Assembly (NCBI RefSeq): GCF_900964775.1
Contig: NC_041806.1
Coordinates: 16,832,297 to 16,896,296 of the forward strand
Direction: 5' to 3'
Length of the DNA stretch: 64,000 nt
Source of the DNA: Scleropages formosus
Lineage: Eukaryota; Chordata; Actinopteri; Osteoglossiformes; Osteoglossidae
Shown here: piece after piece, positions 48,451-63,400 of the stretch
Position numbering within the stretch: the first letter of the stretch is position 1
How the letters are laid out: every line of letters starts with the position of its first letter
Translations under genes and position numbers: made by a program
The notes under the pieces: model-generated
What the model saw: only the letters and a program-made list of their open reading frames with translations
What the model was told of the DNA's origin: nothing
The model's database searches: none

Positions 48451-51400
48451 TCTGTGGTACGTACGGTTACCAGGCGAGTGTTGACACAAACCGGAGCGCC
48501 GCCCTCGTCCGCGGAACTTAGCGATGTATTGTATTTAACTGGGAAGAAGACCTGAAAATCGCCCTTTCTTTATCCGAGGATGATCATGATCATGTTTTTG
48601 CGCTTCTCCCACGTCCTCACCTGTCCTGGTAGACAACTAACCTTTACCGTCCCGAGGTGAAACATTGATGACCAGTGCGCAGTGCGCGTGTACGTGGTTG
48701 TTGAATTAGAGACATTCATCACATTTGCTATGCGCTAAACCTAAAAATACAGATAAAAATATGAGAGAATTTCTCTATTCATTGAATGAAGTAACTTAAG
48801 TCACACAATTTAGTCTGTGGCAAATGTACAGACTTCTCTCTGTCGTTGATTCCTACGTATTACGTAATTGAAAAGGTAGTAAACTTGCCAGCCCAACTTT
48901 CCGCAGCTGTAGTAACTGTAACGAACAGTATCAATAAACAGTATCATCACTGTCTTTGTTCTCTCAAAATACTTTGTTTAACTTGGGGAGAGTGCTTTGA
49001 TTCAATAACTACTGGCCCGCTATAACTGATTTACAGTTTAGTTATTTAGCTCATCTTATTTTCCTCCAAAACGTCTTGCAATATTGACTTATCTAAGGTA
49101 TTACTTTTCGCTATATTCTTTATTACACATTTTATGGTCTATAAATTGCATAAGATTGATGTGACATTTGGCAAATTAACATGTTAATTGTTTAGTTTAA
49201 GGTTAGTTTGAAATGTTGAGAAATATGTAGTGGGGATTTATAATTTTATTCAGAAGTCTTCAGTGCATTCAAAGGTACACCTGTTGAGACCCAAAAATGT
49301 GAACTTTATGGTACAACAGGAGGTCCCTTACTAATACTGATACTGATCCTGATGCTGTTTAATGCAGTTTAAATGTTCTAATTGTTGATTTGGCTACATA
49401 GGTTTCAGGCAGACTGTTGTCATTGAGTTTTTTTAGTTTTACACAGCCAGGCTCATCTTTTCATATTTGTCATTAGTTTCCATCCAAAAAAAATGTTTTG
49501 CAATTACATTACATTAGCCAGACACGTTTTCTGCATTTTTCAGTTTTCCAATTGCTTATATTTAGAATTGAAAGCAGTAATGATAAACTTTCTCACTTTC
49601 TAATACAACATTTAGGAAGCTGGATTTTGTCCCAGAGATTTAACTGTAGTAGCTTAAATATTTACCATAAAGTAAATTCAAGCTGGCATCAACTTGAGCC
49701 CAGGGTCTTCTGTGAGACCTCCAGTGTTGATTGTGGGGGAAAACAGTAACAAGCCATTTACATTGTTGCATTAGTGCGTTTCTTTGGGTACAAATGGTTT
49801 CGTTGTTGCAGCTGTCATTATCTTGGAAATGAGATGATAGCAATGGAAGAGTTAGACTACCACTGACTATTAGACTACTGTGCAAGGCCACGTAATGCAA
49901 CCATTTCTCTGTGCTGCTCCTTCCTCTCACTGGCATTTTTTTCTTCTTTCTTACAAATGTGCTGTGTTCCATTTCCACCTGTTATGCTCTACAGGATGGC
50001 CTTGGTTGCTATTTTAATTGTTTGAATGCTAAAGGTAGACTAATCTGCAATTATTTAAGATCCCAGGAAAGTGTTTTAATGCTCCTACCTCTCCGTCTAT
50101 GTTCTCCCCCAGATTTATAAAACTAATAATCTGAAAATTCCACTAACATAAAAACAAGCAACATCTTCCCTTGCTCCTGATTCTAAGTGCTGTCTCAACA
50201 TATTATCTAGCAAAGAAGAATGAATATGAAGAATGAAGATGCCACACAATGTTTAATTTGTGCTATTTTTACTTTTTCAAACTGCCTGCTCTATTTATTT
50301 TGGCAAAAGCCTTAATGAAAAAGGAGGTACATGCCTGGCAATGGGATCTGAAAAATATTCCAAGCATTTCTGTAAATTGGTAGCTTATAGAGTCCCCCAC
50401 CCTCCAGTCCTGACCGCTGTTAAACATCCTCCGATTGTGGGGAGTGCCATTGTGCTCAACAGTAGATGATGCAGAACCTCTGAAGCATGTGCAAGCTCTC
50501 ATTCTTTAACTTTTAAACTTATCCATTTAGCAGATGATTTTATCCAAAGCAATGTACAACTTGGCAAAAGTGCATTTCACCAATAAGCTATTTCTGACCC
50601 CTGAAAACAGTTCTGTGTTGCATGACAGAACCTACTTCTTTGATACTTTATTGATATGAAAGAGTATTGCTGTAGTCCCTGCCCCTTTTAAGTGTTTTGC
50701 AGTGTTTAACCTTTAGTGTAGCGGGTGTGTTTAAAATTTGGGTTATCCTCAATTAGCTCTGTCGTTTAGTAACCATCTCTGGCTGATCCTGTGTGACTCT
50801 GCACCAGCCAAGTGGGTAGCATAATGGTTAATGACATGGACAAAGATGTGTTCGTTCATATCCCAGGACAGGTCTGTTTCACAATTATTGTGGTAGAGAC
50901 ATCCCTGCTGTATATATGAGTAGTGTGACAGTTGACAGTGAAGTCTTGAATAAATGTGATTGTTCAGAAATCACTAAAAATATAAAATTCACTCGTCTGT
51001 GTGTGTTGAACAGTGTGTTGTTCGCTGGTCCAAACAGAACTGAACCATCCCTGTACATTTCATATAACCTGATTAGAGTGGTGAATTCATTTGACTTGCT
51101 CATTAGGGCTACATGACCCCGTTGGAGCTGCCCTCCCCACACAAACCTTTCCAGTGCTGTCTCCAAACTTGCATCTCCCCAGACCCTGATGATAACCTGA
51201 TGATAGATAGCTGAGATACATGGTTACTGGACTTACTTTTTCATTTGCATTTTGACTTGAGTCCAAGAGTGGCAACTACTACTGTAGAAAACCAGCTTTC
51301 ACTTTCTTTTTTTTTTTTTTTTTTTTTTTTGAAGTAGCAGCTTATGCAATAAGTGCTACTTTTTTTTTCTCTCTTTTCTGATGTTTCGGATACTAACATG

Positions 51401-54400
51401 TAAGTGTGAAAGGCTCATTGAATGGTGTTCACCTGTGTTTCAGGCTTTAATGTTGGAGAACCTCCAGAGAACCTCCACCCCTCACATTGGACTCCAGCCA
51501 AACTCCCAGGTGAGTTTAATAGAGGGGTGGAACATACGGCAGTGAGAGGGAATAGATGTAACATGAGCTAGATGCATGTTATCCTGCTGTCACTGAAATC
51601 TAAATGGAATTTTGTGCTGAAAATATATTCTCTTACCTTAGACACAAAGTGTTGTACCACCTCTGAATTTTAAATTACAGAGTTGGTTTCATATGTGTAT
51701 GTGCACAGATTTTGTCTTTTACCTTTTTAGGCTGTCAAAGTTGTCTGACACCACCAGTCTTTCGCTGATCCTTTGTTGTTTGGTGCTGTGCTCCAGATCG
51801 GGGAAGAGATGAGCCAGAACAGTTTCATAAAGCAGTACCTGGCCAAGCAGCAGGAACTTCTGAGGCAGCGACTGGAGCGGGAAGCTAGGGAGGCAGCTGA
51901 AGCCGATGGTGAGACATCCTTTTCTAACCACCTTTCACCTCATCTTGCTGCCTACTCCCTCTCCTTGCTTCACAAGGCCTTGTTGCATGGCCTTTATGTC
52001 TTGCCTGGGTGAGTGTGGCAAATTATAGTAGTAATGTTGACTTTGTTTTATTTTATCTGTGGGACCTTTTGCAGTATTTTAAATTTCATTGAGTGATAGA
52101 TTGTTATCCTTTTTGCTTAATTTGGATTTGCTTTCATTTTCTTTTGTGTGTGGTGTATGGTATGTTGGTCATGTTTGTACTTTGACTCGTACAAAATGGA
52201 AATTTGTGCAAGAGCTTGTAAATTTTGGAAGGGTAACTCATGTATTTTTTGATAAATGAGAAGTGCTATACAAACTTCACCATGAGTATTTGCAGGTACA
52301 AGGATATTCCAGGTGTGCAGTCTCCCTTTGTTACTACTGGCATCTGTAGAATATGAAGTCATGTTAATTTCATGTCTTTATACAGTGTTCTGGAAGGTGG
52401 TGAACAGACTTCACTCTGCTTCCCTTTCAGAGACGGAGTCTCCCAAAGGCCCAGATCGGGATGAACATTCAGCTGACAATGACAGCACCCACTGCACCCC
52501 TTCAGAACAGGTCAGCTCTCAACTCGCTGTGTGCAAAGCTTTGGAAGTTTATAGAAATAATCACCAAATTTTCTTTTTCAGTATTGTTTTTGCATTCTGT
52601 TTTATCTACCTTTTGTTAAGGCAGTTTGAGTAGTAAGAGCTATGACATGTTCTAAATGAGTTTGTCTGTTGTTTGGATTATGTTCTTGAGAATGTCTGCA
52701 CAATTCTTGTTTTTATCTGAAGTATCCAACTTGAGTATTAACAGTGGTGGAGTGGGAAGAAGCATATTTTTTGCCATTTTCTGACCCATTGGGTAATGAA
52801 TCAAGTCTCTCTCTTTCCATCAGGTTGTCTCACCTGTTCAGGATATCCAGAAGAAGCTACATGTTCCATCTGCTCATGGTGGAGAGGGGGATTGTTCAGC
52901 TGGGGGGGTGGGTGAGGAGGAGCACATAGGAGATGGAGAGCACCCCCAGTCATCAGCCCCACCCTCGCAATCAAATGCTCACCACCTGCCACATCATAAT
53001 GAACATGACAGACAGGTGGAGGCAATGCCCTTGGACCCCTTGGCTTTAGAATATGGAGCTGCACACTTTTCCATTGGTGGCAGTCGGCAGGAGCTGAGAG
53101 ACCAGCAGCCTGCTGTGCTCTTTTCACCTGCAGCACTTCCCCGGGCTGTGGCTTCACTGTCAGTGCGTGTGGTCGGTGAACCAGAGAGAGCCAGAGAGGC
53201 AAACCCCTGTGCTGCAATGGAGTTGAATCCTGGACGTGCTCCAGTGCAGCCAGTCCAATTAGAACAAGCAGCACGAGTTCAACCAGAGAGTGATGAAGAC
53301 AGTCTTGATGACAATGAAGATAATGATACAGAAGAGCATTGGCGGCGTACACGGATGTGGCAGGATGGACGAGGCGAACCCTCTCATAACCTGCAAGCAC
53401 GTAATAGGTCCAGACATATGCAACAAATGCCACAACACGTATCCCCTCAGTTATCCCACCAACCGCAGTTGCGACACCCTACTCCTCCTCCCTCACCTCC
53501 CCCAGAACTCTTGTATCCCCTTCCTGATACCCCCAAGCAGAGTCCACCCAATGCGGAGGAGGTTGATGGTGTGGCAGGTGCAGGAGTGGGTGTGCCTATG
53601 CAGCTGCGGAGGGAGAGATCCCCAAGTCCACTCCAGCACCAGGACAGCAGCAGCTGCAGCCCTGGTACCTCCAGCAGCCCTGAGCCTCAAGGAGCCGGTG
53701 GGAAACGCAAGCCTGGACCACTCACCCTGCTGGCACGGAAGATGGAGTCCGAGGGTGTTTTTGCTGGGGGCAAGGTGAAGGGCCAACCTGAATTTGATGA
53801 GCCACAGGTAGTAGGGAGTACCAGTTCTCTTACAGGTGCTAGTGCTGCTGTTGTGGCCACTGTAAAACATGTAGATGGTGCTTTGTTTCTCTCCTCTGAC
53901 CAGATGGGTATAGATACCAGTTCATCTCCTCATTTAGTCTCAGCTGCACTGCCCACCATTACTTTTGCTGCTACCACAGCCTCAGCACATAGCCATGGGG
54001 TTGTTGTGGCCAACAAAATGGAAGAATCCTTGGCTTTTCTTGATAATTATAGGAATCAAGAAGAGAGTATTACTAGACAGGGGGAGGAGAGATTTGAGCA
54101 GGAAAAGCAGGAGAGGGATCGACTTGAAAAGGAGGTACAGAAACGAGAGCTAGAAATGGGATTGGAGAAGGAAAGACAGGAGCAAGACAGAATTGAGAGG
54201 GAAAGGCTTGAGAAGGAGCGGCTTGAGAGAGAGACCCTGGAAAGAGAAAGGCTGAAGAAGGAACAGGTCGAAAGGGAAAGGCAGGAGAGAGACAGGCTCG
54301 AGAAGGAGAGGGTAGAGCGGGAGAGACTGGAGAGGGAAAGGCTTGAGCGGGAGAGACTGGAGAGGGAAAGGCTTGAGCGGGAGAGACTGGAGAGGGAAAG

Positions 54401-57400
54401 GCTTGAGCGGGAGAGACTGGAGAGGGAAAGGCTTGAGCGAGAGAGACTGGAGAGGGTAGAGCGGGAGAGACTGGAGAGGGAAAGGCTTGAGAGGGAGAGA
54501 CTGGAGAGGGTAGAGAGGGAGAGACTGGAGCGGGAGAGGCTTGAGCGGGAGCGACTGGAGAAGGAGAGGCTTGAGCGGGAGCGACTGGAGAAGGAGAGGC
54601 TTGAGCGGGAGAGGCTTGAGCGGGAGAGGCTTGAGCGGGAGAGGCTTGAGCGGGAAAGGCTTGAGCGGGAGCGACTGGAGAGGGAAAGGCTTGAGCGGGA
54701 GCGACTGGAGAGGGAAAGGCTTGAGCGGGAGCGACTGGAGAGGGAAAGGCTTGAGCGGGAGCGACTGGAGAAGGAAAGGCTTGAGCGGGAGCGACTGGAG
54801 GAGGAGAGACTGGAGAGGGAAAGGCTCGAGAGGGAAAGGCTAGAGCAGGAGCAGCTAGAGGAGAGACTAGAGAAGAAAGATTCAATGGAACAGAAGAGGG
54901 TTCTGAGAGATAAAACACTGGAGATGGAAAAGGCTGCAGAAAGGGAGCAAGAAGAGCAGGAGATGGAGCAAGAAAGGGTGCCGGCAAAAGAGGAGAGCTG
55001 TCTCCCTCCATGGAAACGCGGACGAGAGTTTGGGGGACCCTCTTCCTCCTTGCAGCCCGCGGTTCCTGAGGTTGAAAGAAGTCAAGATTCTATAGCCAAG
55101 GAAATGAAGAGGCAGGAGCCTGTCATGGGCCACCTTCAACTGCAAGTACCAGCAAGCCAGCCCAGCTTACCTCTTTCACCCCAGTCCTCAGCTAAGAAGT
55201 TCCGTTTCCTTCGAGAAAGCCAGCAGCCTTCCTCACCTTCTTCCACAGTCCCAGTCATAAGGAGACCTCGCACATTTTCAGATACGCCTCCTTCAGTCAA
55301 GGAAGGGGACTTCAGTCAAGCTGCCTTTATTGAGAAGACAAGCATTACTGTACAAAAGGATATGGAGTCAGAGACAGAGGGGCCATTTATGGGATCCCAC
55401 ATTTCAGCTGTCATCGCAAGCAAACAGGCATTGATGCAGACACCAATACGGCAAGGTGTTCTTGTTGCAGCATCTCAGCACACACCTGAAGTGGAATCAC
55501 TTTACCCAAAAACAAGGTCCCTTGCAGAAAAAGGGCAGCTTAAAGAGCAGCAGAAACCAGATCATCAAGAACAGAAGGATGAAACCAAGAGAATACTGGC
55601 AGAGGTCCCACGAGGAACTGAGGTGAAGGGCCTGTCTGCCCTGCCCTTATCAACTGCATTGGAGGATGCGGAGACTGAGCGGCAGCTAAAAGGACAATCC
55701 TCAACGCCCTCTGATTCATCTTCCTCAGACTCCGACTCTGAGTCTTCTTCATCTCGTTCCTCAGGCTCCTCTTCCTCTTCTACTTCCTCCTCCTCTTCCT
55801 CACAGGACCAAAGCCCCTCTGATTCCAGCAACAGAAAAGTGAGTAGTTGCATGTCTTGTCTTATCCTGTGTTATACAATAAATGTATATGTAAATGTAAA
55901 ATTATTTATTTGTTGCGGCTTCCTGGATTAACTAGTGAGCTAAACATGGCACAGTGACACAGCATGTAGTTCTGGTGCATCACAGCACCTCGTGCTTTTG
56001 GACAGGGGTTCAAGTCAGGCTTAGTTTATGCAGTTTTACAGATTCTCTCAGCATTCGTGTAGGTTTTCTGCAGTTGTGCCGGTTTTCTCCCAGCGAAATG
56101 GTTTTCAGGTGCATTAGTGGCTCAATTGTTTTTAGTGTGTCTTTGTTACATTGTTCTACTGTATCCATATATGAATAATTAGAATAACTGCCTAGTGTGT
56201 CTTCCTAGCGCAGAGGTGCCAGTTAAATATTGGTTTATCACTGTCTGTCAACTTTTTTGTCAATTTTTAGTTATCTTCAAAATGTTAGCGCATTATTCAA
56301 CTCTTGATGTTAAAGCATTTTTTCTTTCAAGTTTTAAAGCTTGAAAATTTTCTGAAAATAGAAATATTAAGAACCTCACAATGAGCATTTCCAGAACAAA
56401 GCATGTTTGAGAGCTGAATGTGTTTCTTCATGGACCATTGCATTTACTGCAAGCAATTACTTTGAGTTCAGCTGATTTAGTCAGTGACAATCAATTCAAA
56501 CATGTTAGGCAAAATTGCGTATAAGCATGTAAGTATTTTTTGTTATACTGACATTTACTAATCGTGTATGAACCAGTTCGCATTATGAAAAAATCACGTA
56601 GTTGCTGGAATGAATGTAAGATTAATAAGGTCAAATCAACCTCTCAAACAGAGATCCCTCACCTCCTAGCTGGTTGGTTTGTCCTGTAAAGAATTTGCTG
56701 TAAAACTGAAAGACTCCCTCATTTCCCTTGCTTCATCAGTTAAGAACCTGGTAGTAATGATCCACTCAAGTCTCGTGTTGAAGCCATAACCTGGTCCCGC
56801 AGATACATCCTGCATAACATCTGTATGATCCACCCTTATCTCACAACAAACACTACACAAGTTGTGGTCCAGGCCACGGGGATGTCCTTCCTGGACTACT
56901 GCAAATCTTTCCTGTCTGATCTTCTGCCATTAGAGCTCCTGCTGATACAGAATGGCACTGCACAAGTTGCATTTCACCTACCAAAGTGCTGTCCTAGTGA
57001 AAAAGCATTTGAGAATTAAAGTAACATTGATTATTTTGAATTCTGAGAACATTGTTGACGGATAAACATCCCTGTGCAGTGTCTCATCAGTGACGTGCTA
57101 CATTTTTAAACTAAAACTAATCATGCTAAATATCAGTGTTTACTTTGTTTCTTGATCTTTTTAATATCAGGCAATGACGAGTAGTGTATGTGTAGTATGT
57201 TACTAAATTGAAGTAAAGCAACTGTTTGACCATGTTTCTTCACACCTCCAGTCTGCCAGCATTCAGAAAGGGACCCGAGTGTCTGGGTCTCGCAGCCAGC
57301 GTGAGAAGTCCAAGACCCATACTCCACCTCGTTGTAAGAAGACGGGACCACGGACCCTGGAAGAAGAGGAGGGGAATTTTTCCACAGACGGCAAGAACCA

Positions 57401-60400
57401 AGCAAAGGTTGGTGAACCTGGCTTCCCCTCAGGGTGTTTCACTTGGTCTCTTTCTTCACTTGAAGTTATTGCTGACACTTGTACATGAGACAGGATAAAT
57501 TTATTTAAACCCTAAGTTTACATGCTCCTAAGAGCAGAGTTCTCTCCCTAAAGAAGGGTTATGGTACCAAAGTCTGCAGTAAGACCCAATGTTACCTGTC
57601 TCATGCGCCACATATCCCAGACGTAATTTTTGTTTTGCAGAAGCCATGCCTTGAACAGCCAGAAGAGAGTGAGGATGAACAGAACAAAGTAAAGGATGGA
57701 AATGGAGGCAAGGAAATTCACAGACATCCATCCAGGTGAGTCACATTGAAGGTGTCCTGGTCATAGAACATAATGTGATTATGTTGTACAAATATATACT
57801 TAGTAATGCACACACATAACAGACATATACACACAGGTGTACACATTGTGTTCATGGTTATTTAGTCATTAATGCATATTGGAATATTCTGTACTTTATC
57901 TGCTGTTTTTTGTTTTTTTTTTTGTGACCTTTTCAAAGAGACTATATTTTGAGTAAGTTTGTTTCATTGAAAGGTATTTGACCTGGGACAAATGGAACAG
58001 CTGGCAGCGTAGTGGTTAGACACATTGGAGGGCCTGAAAAGATATCAAATGCAAAACCACTGTATTCAAGACAGGTGTGACACTGCTATTTTCAGTTACC
58101 TGTAAACATATGTGTAGGTATGTAGAAGTACTGTTAAATGGCACAAATAAACAGGTAAGTCATCATGAATATATATTTGCTTTGAGAATAGCATACTTCA
58201 AACCTGAATTTCCCTAATTTTTATTTTTTGTGATGTGGCTGTATATCTGCTCAGTTTATATTACTTTTTGTTCATCTTTGTCATGGGTGCCAATAATGTG
58301 AGGCTACTGCACATGCAGGTAGAGATTTTTTTTTTCCCCCCTCTGCTTCTGCTCCGAGTACAGTTGGTCCCTCTTGCCCTTCAAAACAGTCTCCTCTTCA
58401 TTAAAATAGCAGAACTCACCCTGTTCTTGAAAATTCAAAGGTTTTGAGACAGAGGCTTTTTATGACATGATCCTCTAACAAGTCTATATTCAAGATTACA
58501 CACGTGGATAACTTTTCAGAGTAATTCAGGATTGTCCAGTAAGAAAGAATAGATATTTGGCAATGGAGAGTGTTGTCTTTTCTGTGTTGTGCATTGACAC
58601 TTTGGTGAGTACAGCCCTAGATTTCACAGAATGTTGCTGATAAACCTGCTGTCCCACAAGTGTTACAATTAAAATACAGTACAATATATAGGCACAAGAA
58701 CCCAGTTTTTACATGTTCTTCACATTTGGTGTCCAATCTGAACGAATAAAGACGAAGTGACTACGTGTCTGGGGGATGTGAATACCTTCTGAAATGCTAA
58801 TCGTCATACTACAGCCATATAGGAGTTTTGCTACTCTTCATACAAACCCCCAAGTGGATAATGTAATGACATTTTGTGGAGTATTGTGAAAAGTTGAGTT
58901 TGCAGTAATAGCTGGAATATCCTGGATTGGCTAAGTTTATTTGCCCTTCCTGCATCCATCACTTTGTGGCCCTGACTCAGATGCCAAGAGCTGCCTCAGC
59001 ACCCTTTCTCCAATTTCGGCACCATTTCCAAAATGTGATGAGGTTTTCGGCTACAGGGTGTTCCCCTCCTAACAATAAAAGTTTTGTGAAGCAGTTATTT
59101 CATATTTTCAGCATGAATCTGAAACTTGGAGCTCCGGTAACTAATAGTGGAAAGTCACTTCTCTACATGTTCTGGGTGTCCTAGAAATTGACTAGCTGTC
59201 ATTGTCTAAATGCTTGATTTTTGTAATGTGTTTTTTTTTTTTTTTTGTAAGACGGAAACGGACTAAACACAATAGGTGTGCACACAAACTGTAGTTAGGA
59301 GGTGTTAGAAGATGCACGAGTTACATGCTGGTATGTCCTGTTTCAACGTGTCACGGCGAACGCACTGGCGTCACTTTTAACGTGTGAAATGGAGAATTTC
59401 AGCGCGGAGAGATCGCTCAGATCAACGGTTTCACGCTTTCACGGTAACGGATCCTCTCGGGATGGGTTCCGAGGTGCGGGGATGAGAAGATGTGCGCCAA
59501 TGCGGCTGTCCGCGCTTGTCTTCCAAAGCAAAGGGCGACGGACGAACCCGCAGCCGCTTCGATCGCTACGAACAGTCGGCTTCGCTCAATACGTAACATA
59601 GGAACCTGCTCGCGTCCTCAGTCTTCATTCTGGTTTTCCCCCCTTTTCCATTTAAGTTTATTGCGGCGTTTTGTTCAGCCTGTTGCCAGTTAATGTGTGA
59701 TTACCCTCCGCCGAAATCCTGTGCTCTTTACTGTGGTTCAACTCGCTGGTTATGACCGTCACGTCAGTCTGAATTTTGATTTCGACCACCTGTTCTGCCC
59801 GGGTGTCAGTGTACCGGCGTGGGATGGAAGAGAGTGCGTCTAAAGCGGGGATGCGAACTTCGCAGTGGTATTCTCAGAATGACCTTTCTGTATGAGCGCC
59901 TCGTCCTAGGCGGAACCCGAGAGCCTTTGCGGTGCACCTTGGAATTTTTTTTATTTTTTTTTTCCCAAATCGCTTGCTTCTCAGATTGATTATTGAAATA
60001 TGACTATTTAACAGTCGGCTTAGCCGCTGCGAAACGAGTCGTTTCGGGTCGATGAGTTGCACTTTGAGACAGGCGTCCTTCGTGGGCGCCTCGCCCCCGG
60101 CGCGTGCACGCGGGGTCCTTCGCACGGCTCGGCCTCCCCACAGCCGCCTCTCGCGCGGCGCAACATGGCTGCAGAGCGCGTGCGGTCGCAGTGATTGCAG
60201 CCCGGCGTGTCTGTCACTGTGCTGCTCGTTGCCTGTATTTCCCAGAGTGCCGCGGCCCCTGTCGGGCCAGGACCCGAGCTGCCGGAGCGGGAGGACAGAC
60301 GTGCGTTTTCTTTTGGGGGGGAAAGAGACATGTTATCCGAGACCAACAAAGGCGGCGGGTAAGGGAGATACTACTAGCTCTGTCGAAGCGGCCGGGGAGA

Positions 60401-63400
60401 CGGCTGTAGATTGGGGGATTTAGCTCAGTTTTGAACACTTTATTCGTCGCGGTGGGCAGTAGTAGGTCTCCCCGTATTTGCCGTCCTTGAAGAATGTGTG
60501 GTGCGTCGCTTTCCCTGTGTTTGTGTACAGCGGGATGTGTTTATTGTGCCTTTGCAGCGTGTTCCGAAGAAGTGCCTCAACGACGTGCGTCCCTCGCACG
60601 CGCCTGCAGCTCCCTCGACAAGTTCACGTTTCTTAAATTTCCCTTTTTCTTTTTGTCCAGTTAATTCAATTTATTGTCGACTCGCATTGTATAGTAACTT
60701 TACGTTTGTAATGCAATAATTTTTTTCCCTGGGAACGCGGGCAAAAATACGTGCAGTTTTTAATACTCTTTTGATTCAGTGTTGTACCCCCATCCCCCAC
60801 ACAGACTGGTTCTCAGCTTGTAAGTTCTTGCTTACAATTGCACACACTCCGTGGGTTCAATCGAACTTGAGTTTTGACGTTAGAATGAATAATTTTAAGA
60901 CAACACAAAATGATAGGCATTGCTTTTTCAGTTGAGTATGACCACAGTCCAACCCCCTCCCCCCACCAAGGCCTGCAACAGATACTCTTTTTAGAGTAAC
61001 ATTAAAGGTCCAGTACAGTGTACAGATACTCAGAACCCACAGTCTGAGTTTGTTGTAAGTGTCCTCAGAATGATTCACACTTGTTTTCTCATTCATTCAG
61101 TGTTATTCAGGGATCTTTTCAGCTACCAGGGAAGTACTGTGTAAGAACCTCAGTTTTGATCTGACCCTTCATGTTCCCCCTCACCATACTGAGTGTAATT
61201 CTATGCCAAACCATTTTATGATTGCTGTCAGGGAGGTGAAGCCGGTGGCAATGGAGCTGCCTGATCCGGAGGTGGAGGAGATCTCGGAGAACAGCGAGGT
61301 GCCTGCTGAGGAGGTAAGGCATATTTAAAAACTCTGAAATGGCACTGCACAAGGCTACAGGAGCGCACACATACAGTGACAAACACTGGAACATATGGAT
61401 ACCAGACCCAGACAAGCAGTGATTAATGTGAATATAATGTATAGTCTGTAGATTTAAAAAACAAAAAAAAAACTGGCAGCTCAGCTGGACAAGTTCACTG
61501 TGGTGCCATGACTGAAGTCTCATGAATGTTATGCAGATGTCACTCTGCTTGCTAACACAGAATATCATCAGAAAACCCATGGGGCATGCAACATGAACGT
61601 GCACAGATTGTAATCAGCTTGGTGTCTGGGGTACTGATCCACTCCCAGCTGTCATATGTCTGAAGTTGTACCATTTGCACTTGACAAGCAATGCTAGTTG
61701 CTGGAGTGAAGCAGGAGTATATAGAATGTGATGCAGAAGGTCTGTGCTCCTTTGTGTTTTCATTAATCATATTACAGTTGCTTACAACACATCAGCCAGC
61801 AAATAGGAATCAAGAACTTCAGAGCCAAACTCCTTGAATAGCTTCTTAAACGCAGTGATTCTGAATAATTTAACTCACCCACCTTTTAATGACTCCTCTA
61901 TTTTGCTGGTTACCTTCCTGTTAGTAACATTTCCAACCCATTGTAGCAGGGTTTATATTAACATGTATGTAACATTAACACATGAATCTGTAACTTTGGT
62001 ACTTAAGTCTGTTCTTGTCAGGAAGCATCAATATGGATTTGCTTTATAAGGATAACCATGTGATCTAATCACCTGCTTAGCCTTAGATCTTTTTTTTTTT
62101 TTTTTTTGTGTGTAAGATTTTTGCCGATACAGGGTGTATTCATTGGTTTCAATTGATTAAATGGTAGGGAGAATGCTAAATAAGTGAGATTTGAAATTGT
62201 ATCGAAGGAATCTTGAAAATTGTGTGATAACTCAAGGTGCATCTGTGCATATGTACACATTTGTGGGGAACATAAAAACCAGATTGAGATGAGTTAAATA
62301 GGATGACACTGCAGGAGCTGGTCATTAAGGAAGACTGTGCTCCCCAGGGCATATCTGTTGTACTTTTAAAACCAGACACTGCCTAGAAGGTTGTGACATT
62401 TTCTCTAAGCTGAATGACTACTGTTAAAGACACACCTGACCTTTTCAGCACCCATCTTTCAACATTTCTGCTTATCATGTTTATCTAAAAAGGACATACT
62501 TTGCATCCGAGTAAGTACTGATAAATTGCTGTAGCAGATTGTGATGACATTTGCTTTTATGCCAGATATGTGCATTTCCAGTGTTTCTGAAGGTTGTTTC
62601 AGTAATTCACATGTACTGTAGTTTATTTGGATGTGTGTCTCCTTAAATCATATGCACTGACTGGGTTTTCTCTTAAAATTATTCCACTGCAATGACATCT
62701 TTTTTTAAACTTTAAACATTAACAATTTTTCATTGATGGGTGGGTGCCTAGAGCCTAGGTGGTTTAAAGATAAATATTTCTGGAATCCTAGGTGGGTTTT
62801 AAAATACTTTTTTTTAGTCTGCCAGAGCAAAGTGAATGCTTACTCTTTGTGGTTAACAAATGGAGGCCCTAGGAAGGTAACCTAAGACTTTGATTCCTTC
62901 TTGCATTGGTACGTGAAATACACTGACATCCTATCTTTGCTTATGAGGGTTTGGACTTCATGATTGTTTAATGTGCATAATTAGTCTTGAAAATGGGATT
63001 TGGGGAAGGGAAGAATATCCGAAACTGGTACCTTTCCTTCCATCAAATTATATTGAAAGAACAATACTTTCAGTCAAGACAAAACTTATTGTACATGTTT
63101 ACATAAACATACAATATATTTACTGTGATTACATGTCAAACTTGTACTGTTGCTTTCAGTATTTTTCTGGTGCTTTTGATATTTGCGGTAATATTCTATA
63201 ATTTGTCCTCTTGTTTGGTCTTTCTTGCAGTTCACTTGTGTCCTCCAATTGTGCGTTTATTATATCATGCATACTATTTAAAGCTAATGTTTTGTACCAG
63301 TTTGCTCTTATTGATCAGTAACCCTCTCCATCCTTAAGTGTTTTTTATAGATGCCTGTAATTTTCAGTCTTTATTCACTGCCTCTTGTTTTACTGCTTCC

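Noticed and set aside
51773-52012. Open frame running past acin1 exon 3
   Set aside because: Donor GATG|GTGAGA at 51908 and phase-matched exon 4 show it is intron read-through.
54541-54843. Plus-strand frame with repeating GLSGSDWRR
   Set aside because: Frame-shifted reading of the same acin1 minisatellite.
54073-55011. Minus-strand frame of 312 codons, Pro/Ala/Ser-rich repeats
   Set aside because: It is the complement of the ERLER minisatellite in acin1; the periodic composition keeps several frames open. The true frame is the plus-strand exon with matching splice phases.
60163-60192. ATG with 'MAAERVRSQ' in the internal acin1 island
   Set aside because: Stops after nine codons with no donor; the MLSETNKGG exon nearby fits splice and phase.
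60412-60440. 'gggggatttagctcagtt' resembling a tRNA 5' end
   Set aside because: No anticodon stem, T-loop or pairing acceptor strand follows.
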